Of a DNA stretch of 64,000 bases, positions 34,489-42,287 are shown piece after piece. The DNA is from Micrococcaceae bacterium Sec5.1. GTDB lineage: Bacteria > Actinomycetota > Actinomycetes > Actinomycetales > Micrococcaceae. The stretch lies in NCBI GenBank assembly GCA_039636795.1, contig CP143430.1, forward strand, positions 4,774,001 to 4,838,000. The letters are read 5' to 3'. How positions within the stretch are numbered: the stretch's first letter is position 1; every line of letters starts with the position of its first letter. Made by a program: the position numbers and the translations under genes. The notes below the pieces were generated by a model. The model searched no databases and was not told where the DNA came from. It saw nothing but the letters and a program-made list of their open reading frames with translations.

Positions 34489-35247
34489 ATGGAACGTGTC
34501 GCCTTCCTGATCGAGGACACCGGGGAACATCTTGGCTGCCTGCTCAACCCGGAAACGGTCGTGATGCAGCGCTCCGCCGGTGTGGAGCCCCGGAGAAGTG
34601 CCGGCGGCAAACTCAGCGGCAGCGGCCTGGCGGACGACCCCCTGCTCTTCACGGGAGGCGGCCACACCGAGCTGAGGCTGGACCTGCTCTTCGACGTCGA
34701 CCTCGCGCCGGCGTCGCTCCATGTGCAGGACGTACGGCAAATGACCAGGCCTATCTGGGCGCTCGCCGAGAACAGTGCGGAGGTCGAGCGCCAGCGGAGG
34801 CCGCCGTCGGTCCGCTTTGTGTGGGGGCGCGCGTGGAATGTGCCGGGCATCGTGACCGAGGTGGCGGAACGCTTTGACCGCTTCGCCGCGGACGGTTCAC
34901 CGCTCAGGTCCTGGATGCGGATGGTCTTTGTTCGCGTGGGCCAGTCTGCAGACGAGGAAGGCGGCGAGAATTACGAGCTCGCCCAGCGTCTCCCTGCCGT
35001 GGATCTGACGGCCCCGCCCGTGGACACGTTGGCGGTCACGGGCGACGGGAGCACGGACAGGGACGCAGCAATGCCCGACGGCGGCGAGCTTCTTCCCGAG
35101 GTGCCGCCAGCTGAGTTGGGGCGACTTTCCGTGGAAGCCTTCGGGACACCCCTGCTGTGGAAGCTTCTCCTTGAATACAACAACATCGACGACCCCGCGC
35201 ACTTCAGCGGACCCCTCGCCGTCCCACCGGTTGGTGAAGCACCATGA
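34489..35247 (+). CDS. Baseplate/tube adapter with LysM-like C-terminus (Pvc7/gp53-like)
   Basis: 252 residues. The N-terminal domain (about 1-165) with ERVAFLIEDTGEHLGCLLNP and FTGGGHTELRLDLLFDVDLA resembles the injection-system tube-adapter domain. The C-terminal 50 residues (LSVEAFGTPLLWKLLLEYNN, IDDPAHFSGPLAVPP) are a LysM-type motif as in gp53-like baseplate proteins. Starts 1 bp after the repeat-protein stop. Probably links the tube to the hub. Confidence 0.83.
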   Translation: MERVAFLIEDTGEHLGCLLNPETVVMQRSAGVEPRRSAGGKLSGSGLADDPLLFTGGGHTELRLDLLFDVDLAPASLHVQDVRQMTRPIWALAENSAEVERQRRPPSVRFVWGRAWNVPGIVTEVAERFDRFAADGSPLRSWMRMVFVRVGQSADEEGGENYELAQRLPAVDLTAPPVDTLAVTGDGSTDRDAAMPDGGELLPEVPPAELGRLSVEAFGTPLLWKLLLEYNNIDDPAHFSGPLAVPPVGEAP

Positions 35248-35283
35248 ACGGTGAAACACCATGAATCGTGAAACACCATGAGG
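35233..35283 (+). other. Triple 17-bp tandem repeat with two mini-ORFs coupling into vgrG
   Basis: Three 17-bp units (GGTGAARCACCATGAAY-like) place ATGs at 35244, 35261 and 35278. The first two start six-codon mini-ORFs (MNGETP, MNRETP). The stop of the adapter gene, both mini-ORFs and the start of the spike gene are chained by three ATGA overlaps, so ribosomes could re-initiate stepwise. Confidence 0.7.
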
Positions 35284-36798
35284 CAAGTCCAAGGCCTTCC
35301 CGAACTCATCGTCACCTTGGGGCGGCGCAGACTAAGCACGGCCGAAACGGCTGCGATAGTGTCCGTCCAGGTGCTCAGTTCACTCGCACGCCCAGCCCAG
35401 TGCCTGATCAGCTGGCGACCCGGTCCGGGCAGGACAGCAGCGGCGAGGGGTGGCGTGGATCCGGCGCCCGGTGATGCCCTGCGGGTGGAGCTCGGCGGTC
35501 ATCGGACTCCACTATTCCTGGGCGAGGTGACCGTGGTGGAGTACAGCTACGGAGCCAATCTTGGTCAGGAAATCCGCATCAGGGCCTACGATGCCCTGCA
35601 CCGGCTGAGGAAGCGCCAATTCACCAGGCTGCACGAGGACGTCGATCTCGCTGCGTTGGCGAGGAAACTCTGCGAGGGTACCGGCCTGGACGTTGTGGGC
35701 GGCGGCGAGAAGCTGGGGCTGGTGTACCAGTGCGCCTGCACGGACCTGAGCCTCCTGGTTGAACAGAGTGCCCGCGTGGGCGCCTACCCCGTGGTGCACG
35801 ACGGCGCCCTCAGGCTCACAGGACTCGACGGCGAAGGCGAACCCCTGGAGCTCAGCCTCGGGGCATCCCTTCATTCGGCGGAGATCGAGGTCAGCCAGGA
35901 ACCGGCGTACGCCTCCGCAACAATCAACGGCTGGCGTGCCGAGGACGCCTCAGTCCATCAGGCCGAAACCAGCAGCAGCGACGCCAAAGCCCGGGTCACT
36001 GCCGACCCAACATTGGCCAGCGTCGGCGCAGGCGGGACCCTCCGACGAGACAACGAAGTGCTGGAATCCACCCAGGAGGCGAATGGATTGGCACAGTCCG
36101 AGCTGGACGTCAGGATGGCCGGGCAGGTCACGGCGGTGTTTGTGGCTGAGGGCAATCCCGGGCTTAGGGCAGGCGGGCGAGTCAGGATCAGGGGGGTAGC
36201 GCAGTCCATCGAGGGAACATATCTGATCGCGAGCGCCTCACACCGTTTGGATAGCACGGGCTACGAAACCACCCTTACCACCCGCCCACCGAGCCCTGTC
36301 CCCGAACGACGCCCGGACGTCTTCACGCTCGGGATCATCACGGACGTGGACGATCCCGAGGCCCGGGGGCGCGCCCGCGTACAACTACCGGCCTATCCGG
36401 ACCTGCAAACCGCTTGGGCGCCCGTGCTTACTGCGGCCGCGGGTCCTGGCAAGGGGATGGTCACACCGCCGGCTCCCGGCGACAATGTCCTGGTGCTTCT
36501 TCCCGCCACGGATCCGGCCCAGGCCATCATCCTCGGCGGTCTTTACGGCAGCGAACAGACGCCCGACAACCGCGTCAACACTTCCCGGGAGAGCCGTTAC
36601 ACGTTCCGCAGTGCGGATGGCCAACAAATAATGCTCGACGGCGGTGCCCGCACGGTGAGCTTCACGGATGGCCACGGCTCGTCGGTGGAGCTGGGGCCGG
36701 ACAAGCTCCGCATCACCGCTGCCACGGACCTGGTGCTGGAAGCCCCGGGCAAAGCCATGAAAATCCGTGCGAAATCCGTCGACTTCGAGGAGGCCTGA
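35278..36798 (+). CDS. VgrG-like spike protein
   Basis: 506 residues. N-terminal gpD-like hub domains (LGQEIRIRAYDALHRLRKRQ, CTDLSLLVEQSARVGAYPVV), then a gp5/gpV-type OB fold (ITDVDDPEARGRARVQLPAY, PGDNVLVLLPATDPAQAIIL) and a short beta-helix-like tail (QIMLDGGARTVSFTDGHGS, ELGPDKLRITAATDLVLEA). Forms the trimeric spike at the tube tip. The start is reached through the mini-ORF relay just upstream; the PAAR-like gene follows after 3 bp. Confidence 0.9.
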   Translation: MRQVQGLPELIVTLGRRRLSTAETAAIVSVQVLSSLARPAQCLISWRPGPGRTAAARGGVDPAPGDALRVELGGHRTPLFLGEVTVVEYSYGANLGQEIRIRAYDALHRLRKRQFTRLHEDVDLAALARKLCEGTGLDVVGGGEKLGLVYQCACTDLSLLVEQSARVGAYPVVHDGALRLTGLDGEGEPLELSLGASLHSAEIEVSQEPAYASATINGWRAEDASVHQAETSSSDAKARVTADPTLASVGAGGTLRRDNEVLESTQEANGLAQSELDVRMAGQVTAVFVAEGNPGLRAGGRVRIRGVAQSIEGTYLIASASHRLDSTGYETTLTTRPPSPVPERRPDVFTLGIITDVDDPEARGRARVQLPAYPDLQTAWAPVLTAAAGPGKGMVTPPAPGDNVLVLLPATDPAQAIILGGLYGSEQTPDNRVNTSRESRYTFRSADGQQIMLDGGARTVSFTDGHGSSVELGPDKLRITAATDLVLEAPGKAMKIRAKSVDFEEA

Positions 36799-36801
36799 GC
36801 C

Positions 36802-37140
36802 ATGAGGATTCTGGTCGAGGAGGCCATCCTGCGCTGCGGGCACGACGGCAAAGTCAAGAACGTGCCATCGCAGGCGTGGGTCCGTGTCAAAGGATCGCCG
36901 GTGCTCGTGGACAACGATCCCCAGGGCAGGGATATCAGCATGTGCCCGAATGTTGGCATCAACATCAAACCGTGCAACAAGACGCTGCCGGTCGCCAAGG
37001 GCTATTCCACCTTCATCAGAATCGGGGGCAAGGCCATCTGCCTGGACACTGTGGAGGGCTTCACCGACGGCACACCCCCGGGCGGCGTGAAGTACAACGT
37101 GCGCCGGCCTGGGCAAACGTTCGTGGGGTCGGGCTCATGA
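36802..37140 (+). CDS. PAAR-like spike tip protein
   Basis: 112 residues. Gly/Pro/Val-rich short beta protein with conserved cysteines (LRCGHD, SMCPNV, KPCNKT, AICLDT), consistent with a metal-stabilised PAAR-like cone that sharpens the VgrG spike. Stop overlaps an ATG (ATGA at 37137) that begins a mini-ORF. No effector domain is attached. Confidence 0.8.
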   Translation: MRILVEEAILRCGHDGKVKNVPSQAWVRVKGSPVLVDNDPQGRDISMCPNVGINIKPCNKTLPVAKGYSTFIRIGGKAICLDTVEGFTDGTPPGGVKYNVRRPGQTFVGSGS

Positions 37141-37157
37141 AAAAGGAACAGTCATGA
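37137..37157 (+). other. Six-codon mini-ORF linking PAAR and gp25 genes
   Basis: ATG 37137 overlaps the PAAR stop (ATGA) and the mini-ORF MKKEQS ends with TGA that overlaps the gp25 ATG at 37154 (ATGA again). The AAAAAGG in the mini-ORF is also a ribosome-binding site for gp25, so either direct or relayed initiation is possible. Confidence 0.6.
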
Positions 37158-37588
37158 GCGCCCCACGCTACACATCGATTGCTTTCATCCATCCGGATTT
37201 CGACGCAGCAGCCGGCATCCCCGGTCTGCGAGTCACCCCCGCAGGGAGGCTGGCGACTGTTACGGATGCAGCCTCCATCCGCCAAGCCCTCCTCCTGCTG
37301 CTCAGCACCAGGCCCGGCGAGCGCGTGAACCGACCGACGTACGGCTGCCATTTGTTCCGGTTGGCATTCGCTCCGGCTGACGACACCACCGCCGGACTCG
37401 CCATCCACTATGTGGCCCGCGCGGTGGAACAGTGGGAGCGGCGCATCACGGTCCTTTCCTTGGATGCCTCACGCTCGCCGGAGGACCCCGAAGTCCTTGA
37501 GGTCCGGCTGAAATACCGTGTCCGTACTACCCAGCTTGAGGATGAGATCGCCATCGCCCTGCCCGTGGAGTCTGGAGGTGCACTATGA
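37154..37588 (+). CDS. gp25/GPW-type baseplate wedge protein
   Basis: 144 residues. LLLLLSTRPGERVNRPTYGC is the diagnostic gp25 segment (TxPGERxxxPxFG), followed by the typical second half AVEQWERRITVLSLDA. A lysozyme-like fold without lytic activity, it starts sheath assembly at the baseplate. Overlaps the baseplate-J gene by 4 bp (ATGA). Confidence 0.92.
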   Translation: MSAPRYTSIAFIHPDFDAAAGIPGLRVTPAGRLATVTDAASIRQALLLLLSTRPGERVNRPTYGCHLFRLAFAPADDTTAGLAIHYVARAVEQWERRITVLSLDASRSPEDPEVLEVRLKYRVRTTQLEDEIAIALPVESGGAL

Positions 37589-40206
37589 GTATCCCCGTGC
37601 CCAACCTGGATGATCGCAGCTTCGCGGACCTCGTGACCGGCGCCCGCGAGCGCATCCAACAAATCGCACCTGAATGGACTGACCTCTCGGTCCACGATCC
37701 CGGCATCACCATCGTGGAGGCCTTCGCCTACCTCACGGACACCCTGATGTACCGGCTCAACCGCGTGCCGGACAAGCTTTACGCCGTCTACTTGAACCTT
37801 CTGGGCACGTCGCTGTACCCGCCGAGCACCGCCGAAACGATGCTGGAATTCAGCCGCTCAAGTGTGGGCGATCAGGAGATCCGCATCCCCCGCGGCACGC
37901 AGGTCAGCTGCCCACCCGGCGTTCCCGGTTCACCCCAGCCCGTATTTACGACGACGGCGGCAGCCACTTTGGCGGCTGGCATGAGCAGCGTCTTGGTCCC
38001 CGCAGCCGATGTCACCATGTACGACGCCGTACCGATTGGTACTGGGACGGGAAGACCAGGTCAGAGCTTCGTGATCCCCAACGCGCCGATCGTCTCGGGC
38101 GCAGGGCTGGCGATCGCCGTCGAAGTTCCGGCAGGGACGCGGCTGAGCAGCGGCGAGGCAGTGCTGGTAGACGGAAAGCCGTTCCGGTACTGCAAGGAAG
38201 TGGAGGCATTCGCCGACGCAAGGCCGGGTGAGATGCCGGTGCGGATCGACCGAAGTGCCGGCGTCGCGATGTTCGCTTGGTGGGACGAAGAGTCCAGAAC
38301 GCGGACTGAAACGGGGCAAGGGCCATTAGTACCGGGAGCGGGCGCCGAAGTCCGCGCTTGGTACCGCAGCGGTGGCGGTTCGGGCGGTAATGTCGGCGCG
38401 GGTCAGCTCACGGTGCTGCGTTCCCCTGTCCCGGGGGCCAAGGTCACTAATCCGGAGCCGGCAACGGGCGGCCGCGACGGCGAATCTTTGGAGAACGCCC
38501 TGAGGCGAGCGCCCCAGGATTTTCAAGCCCGCGACCGCGCCGTTACTGTCCGGGACTACGAGGTCCTGGCACGCCGCCACGGCGGGGTGGGCCGCGCGCG
38601 CGCGTTCACGCGGAAGGATCTGTGGGCGTTTGCCCGGCCGGGGGAAGTGGAAATTGTGCTTGTGCCCTTCGTTCCAGACGGCAGGGCAGGGGCGGCGAAA
38701 CCATTACGCGCAGCGGACCTTATGTCACACGCACGCGACGAAGTGCGGCTTGAAGTGGAACAATATCTCCGCAGGCGGTCCACGGTTGGCGCCGAGCCTG
38801 TAGTGCGCTGGGGCCTCTACAAACAGGTGCTGGTGGATGCGCGGATCGTTGTTCGTCCCGATGAGGATGCCGACGCCGTGAAGTCCAGAATCGTGGGCCG
38901 CCTGTCTGAAGGGATCAGTCCTCTGAGCCCGGATTCGTCCAGTTACGGATCCGGCTTTGGGAAGCCACTGCGTGTCTCCAACCTGTACCGTGCCATGGAG
39001 GAGGCCGAGCCCGGCGTTCAGTATGTGGACCGGGTCAGGCTGGAAGTGGACAAAGTTCCGGACAGTGATGCCGTGTCCTTGGTACAGGCTGAAGGCCAGG
39101 ACAGAACGTGGTTCGTGGCTCAGGGCGGCACGCTGTTCCGCACCACCAACGCCGCCGACGGTTGGGAAGCCTGTGCGGATTTTGGAGATACCTCCGACGC
39201 CGACCAGACCGAAGAAACCGTCCGCGCCATCGCCCCGTTCCGTTCCCCCGCACCCGGCCGGGTAGGTCCGGAGCGGCACCCGGGCATGGTGGCCGTCAGC
39301 ACGGTGACGGGTACGGGGTCGCGCATTTATATCAGTGAGGACCTCGGCGAATCGTGGCGCAAAGCAGCCGAACTGGGGTTCGTCGTCGCCGATTTGTGTT
39401 GGGTGGACCGCCAGGGTGAGCCGTTGTTGTTGCTGGCAGGCGAGCGCGGCCTCTACGAACTTCCGATGAGCCAAGGTGCCATTCCCGTGCAGAACGTAGT
39501 AGACACGTCCCAGCCGGATCGTGGTTTTTACGCCGTAGACGCTTTGGTGGATGTCCGTGGGAGGACCGGCGTTGTGGTGGCCGCCGAGGCCTCGGCCGGC
39601 GTCTGGCTCTCCCCCGACGCCGGGACCGCCGACAGCTTCAAGCAGGTCAAGGCCGCGGGAGAGGACATCCGCTGCATGACGATCCAGTACGACGGCGGTT
39701 CGAGCTATGTGTGGCTCGGCCGGGCAGTGCCGGAAGGGACCGGGACGGGATGCCTGCGGCTGAAGATCGACGAGTTGGGCCGCACGGATTTTGAAGAGTC
39801 CTTCATGAATTCGTGGGAGGAGTTCAGCACTGGCTGGACCGGGGGCAGTTGCTGGGGTGTCCACGTGATGGGTAACGCTGCCTACGCCGCTACCCAGAGC
39901 GGGGGGGTGTTACGGCTGCAACTGGGCCAGGCGTCGGCGCAGTGGAGCGTGCCGGACGTGAATTGCAATCTGCCGCTGAGGGACCGCACCCGGTTCGAGC
40001 CCGTTCGTTCCGTGTCCGGGGCGATCCGTGACGGCAAGCCTCTGGTCCTGGCGGCCGGTCCCAAAGGCGTATATCGGAGCACGGACAACGTCGTTCTATG
40101 GGAAAGCTGCACCCGGCGCGTGGTGGACGATGTTGTGACGCTGCCCGAGACCTGGCTGTTCTGCTCGGGTGACCACAGAATCGAGGTGGTCCATGGCAAC
40201 GGCTGA
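37585..40206 (+). CDS. Baseplate J-like protein fused to a BNR/Asp-box beta-propeller
   Basis: 873 residues. Residues about 1-500 are the gp6/baseplate-J wedge protein: FADLVTGARERIQQIAPEWT, DLSVHDPGITIVEAFAYLTD, then DFQARDRAVTVRDYEVLARR and YRAMEEAEPGVQYVDRV. Residues about 505-873 are different: repeated blades with a perfect Asp-box SEDLGESW (near 583) and degenerate ones (FRTTNAADGWEAC, LSPDAGTADSF, YRSTDNVVLWE), as in sialidase/BNR propellers. No separate fibre gene is present, so the propeller may be the target-binding part. Overlaps the gpI-like gene. Confidence 0.88.
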   Translation: MSIPVPNLDDRSFADLVTGARERIQQIAPEWTDLSVHDPGITIVEAFAYLTDTLMYRLNRVPDKLYAVYLNLLGTSLYPPSTAETMLEFSRSSVGDQEIRIPRGTQVSCPPGVPGSPQPVFTTTAAATLAAGMSSVLVPAADVTMYDAVPIGTGTGRPGQSFVIPNAPIVSGAGLAIAVEVPAGTRLSSGEAVLVDGKPFRYCKEVEAFADARPGEMPVRIDRSAGVAMFAWWDEESRTRTETGQGPLVPGAGAEVRAWYRSGGGSGGNVGAGQLTVLRSPVPGAKVTNPEPATGGRDGESLENALRRAPQDFQARDRAVTVRDYEVLARRHGGVGRARAFTRKDLWAFARPGEVEIVLVPFVPDGRAGAAKPLRAADLMSHARDEVRLEVEQYLRRRSTVGAEPVVRWGLYKQVLVDARIVVRPDEDADAVKSRIVGRLSEGISPLSPDSSSYGSGFGKPLRVSNLYRAMEEAEPGVQYVDRVRLEVDKVPDSDAVSLVQAEGQDRTWFVAQGGTLFRTTNAADGWEACADFGDTSDADQTEETVRAIAPFRSPAPGRVGPERHPGMVAVSTVTGTGSRIYISEDLGESWRKAAELGFVVADLCWVDRQGEPLLLLAGERGLYELPMSQGAIPVQNVVDTSQPDRGFYAVDALVDVRGRTGVVVAAEASAGVWLSPDAGTADSFKQVKAAGEDIRCMTIQYDGGSSYVWLGRAVPEGTGTGCLRLKIDELGRTDFEESFMNSWEEFSTGWTGGSCWGVHVMGNAAYAATQSGGVLRLQLGQASAQWSVPDVNCNLPLRDRTRFEPVRSVSGAIRDGKPLVLAAGPKGVYRSTDNVVLWESCTRRVVDDVVTLPETWLFCSGDHRIEVVHGNG

Positions 40207-40768
40207 GCCTATGGGGCCGTCCGAGTCCAAGCTGCTGAGGGTCCTGCCGGAAGTGTTCCAAGTGGCCGCCGATACCAGCACGCCCCTGCAGGCCCTTCTT
40301 GCTGTGGCGGAGGACATGCATGGGCCCGTCCGGCAGGTCTTGGACCGCATCCATACCGTTCCCGATCCTGGCCGCGCGCCGTCGTCGTTGATTCCCTTTC
40401 TCTCGCGCTGGGTAGATCTGGACTGGTTGACGCTTCCCGGCCCGGAGGGCGGCGCTGGATCCGGTGGTACAGGGCCCGGCAGCCTGCCCGCGACCGGCGC
40501 CATTCCCATATCCCGGCAGCGGAATCTCATTGCGGCCGCCGCGCAGCTCTCTGCACGCCGCGGCACAGTGGACGGGCTCACCCGTTTCCTGCACCTGGCC
40601 ACTGGGGTGCCCGGGTTCGACGTCGAATCCGTGCCCGGCGCCTTCCATATCAAGGTGCTCGTGCCTGCGGAAGCGGGTGGGCAGCTGGAGCTGATCCGGC
40701 GGATCGTCAAAGGCATGAAGCCTGCGCACGTGACGGATGAGGTTACGGTGCTGCCGGATGAACGGTGA
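40193..40768 (+). CDS. gpI-like tail/baseplate protein
   Basis: 191 residues from ATG 40193 (GAGGTGG upstream), inside the end of the baseplate-J gene; GTG 40169 is an alternative. The segment RQRNLIAAAAQLSARRGTVD plus GLTRFLHLATG and the C-terminal VLVPAEAGGQLELIRRIVKG match the TIGR02242-type phage tail domain found next to baseplate J in injection systems. Probably completes the baseplate wedge (gp7-like position). Confidence 0.82.
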   Translation: MATAEPMGPSESKLLRVLPEVFQVAADTSTPLQALLAVAEDMHGPVRQVLDRIHTVPDPGRAPSSLIPFLSRWVDLDWLTLPGPEGGAGSGGTGPGSLPATGAIPISRQRNLIAAAAQLSARRGTVDGLTRFLHLATGVPGFDVESVPGAFHIKVLVPAEAGGQLELIRRIVKGMKPAHVTDEVTVLPDER

Positions 40769-40774
40769 CCAACC

Positions 40775-41251
40775 ATGAATAAGGAGAACCGCACGCCGAT
40801 TCTTGTGGTGGTTGCCTGCGGGGTCATCGCGCTTTTAGTCCTGGTGTTCGGCGTCAGTTGCGGCGGCGGGAACAACGGTGTGGCACGGGACTGGCAGGGC
40901 GGATTCTCCAGCGCAGCCGCAGGCGTGCAACTCACCTCAGCTGACCTGTCTGCCCAAGGCGGTTCGTGTTCGGCGTCGGATACCCAGCTGGTGGTTACCG
41001 GAGCGTGCGTGTTCGAGGTGAAGGAATTCGGCGGGGGTTTGTTCTATTTCGGACCTCCCACCAAGCGGGCAAGGCTCGCGCCGCAGCAGGCGGTCACCGT
41101 CTCGCTGTTGGTGCAGGGCACGCGGGCTGAACAGAATTCAGGCCCGGGGAAAACCGTGGACCTGACCTTCGGGACCTCGGGCGGACAGTTGGGAATCATC
41201 TGTCCCGGCCTGGGGACTTGTGTGTTGCTGATCCAGGAAGCCGGAGGCTGA
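40775..41251 (+). CDS. Membrane-anchored protein of unknown function in the injection cluster
   Basis: 158 residues. One N-terminal TM/signal segment (about 9-26, ILVVVACGVIALLVLVFG) followed by VSCGGG, which could be a weak lipobox. The remaining 125 residues are beta-rich with a pair of cysteines (GSCSAS, GACVFE) and two more near the end (IICPGLGTC). Exported side probably outside. Seven bases after the gpI-like gene, hence in the operon. No family recognised; an anchor or effector role is possible. Confidence 0.6.
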   Translation: MNKENRTPILVVVACGVIALLVLVFGVSCGGGNNGVARDWQGGFSSAAAGVQLTSADLSAQGGSCSASDTQLVVTGACVFEVKEFGGGLFYFGPPTKRARLAPQQAVTVSLLVQGTRAEQNSGPGKTVDLTFGTSGGQLGIICPGLGTCVLLIQEAGG

Positions 41252-41305
41252 GATGTGCTGCTGTGCGCTGAAACGACAAACCGCGATCCCAGGAGTTGTT
41301 GTGCC

Positions 41306-42235
41306 ATGACTGCCATCACCATGACGTTGAGCTCCCCGGACGTGGTCCTTAAAGAAGGGAAGGGATCGCTGACAGCATCCGTCACCAACGGCTCCGCTGA
41401 AGCCGAGCGAGTGGTGCTCGGCGCCTTCCCCGGGCAGGTGACCAATCCGCCGTCGAAAACGTACACCACCATCCCCAACCCGTTGCGGACCATCGCCGCC
41501 GGGGCCACCGAACAGTACGTGGTCAATTTCGACACCGACGGGGCTTCCGCGGGCAGCTACCCGGTGAAGTTGATCGCCTACTCCGCCGACGACGCACCCG
41601 AGGACTACGCGGACCAAGCGCATGTGGTCACGCTGACTGTTCCGGCCGCCGAAAAGCCAAAGCCGACTCCGGGATTCCCGTGGTTGTGGGTGATCATCGG
41701 GGGTGTGGTGCTGCTGGCGGTTATCGGCGTGATCCTGTACTTCATGTTCAAGGACGCCAACGTTCCGGACGTGAAAACCAAACCGCAGGCTGAAGCGGTC
41801 AAGATCGTGACCGACGCCGGCTTCAAAGCCGCGACGACGGAAATCGAAAGCGCCTCGCCTGAAGGAACCGTAGTCAACCAGAGTCCCGCCGGCGGCGAGA
41901 AGGTAGGGCGCGGCAGCACGGTCAACCTGGAAATTGCGGTGCCCGTGAAGGCCACCGTGCCCAGTGTCCTGGGGTCACGGATCGAAACCGCCCGCAATGC
42001 CTTCCAGACCGCACAACTGCAATTGGACTTCACCCAGGGCTCCGCCTGCCAAAGCTCGCCTCCCCTCTCCCTGATGAGGTGCGTAGTGGTGGGCGTCAAT
42101 CCCGACGTCGGCACGAAAGTCAACGTCAACGCACTCGTTTTGGTGCGGACCGAGTTGAGGTCCAGCATCATCCTTGATCCGGTAAACATCTGCCTGAGCA
42201 ACCCCCAACTCTGCGAGGTGCGACTGAACCCGTGA
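41306..42235 (+). CDS. Membrane protein with Ig-like N-domain and two PASTA domains
   Basis: 309 residues from ATG 41306 (AGGAG about 10 nt upstream). Residues 1-115 are beta-rich (Ig-like), 125-149 one TM helix (WLWVIIGGVVLLAVIGVIL), then two PASTA repeats (about 153-222: VPDVKTKPQAEAVKIVTDAG, SPAGGEKVGRGS; about 223-300: VPSVLGSRIETARNAFQTAQ). PASTA domains bind peptidoglycan fragments. With no signal peptide, the N-domain should be cytoplasmic and PASTA outside, a suitable bridge between a cytoplasmic injection particle and the wall. Last gene of the cluster. Confidence 0.78.
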   Translation: MTAITMTLSSPDVVLKEGKGSLTASVTNGSAEAERVVLGAFPGQVTNPPSKTYTTIPNPLRTIAAGATEQYVVNFDTDGASAGSYPVKLIAYSADDAPEDYADQAHVVTLTVPAAEKPKPTPGFPWLWVIIGGVVLLAVIGVILYFMFKDANVPDVKTKPQAEAVKIVTDAGFKAATTEIESASPEGTVVNQSPAGGEKVGRGSTVNLEIAVPVKATVPSVLGSRIETARNAFQTAQLQLDFTQGSACQSSPPLSLMRCVVVGVNPDVGTKVNVNALVLVRTELRSSIILDPVNICLSNPQLCEVRLNP

Positions 42236-42287
42236 TTATTTCCGGACACGTTTGCCTGCCTGGGCAGCTGCCATGAAAAGATCAACC

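Noticed and set aside
30708..42235. Prophage or type VI secretion system
   Set aside because: No capsid, portal, terminase, integrase, lysis or phage regulator genes, and no TssB/C, TssJ-L-M or ClpV. The gene set and order are those of contractile injection systems.
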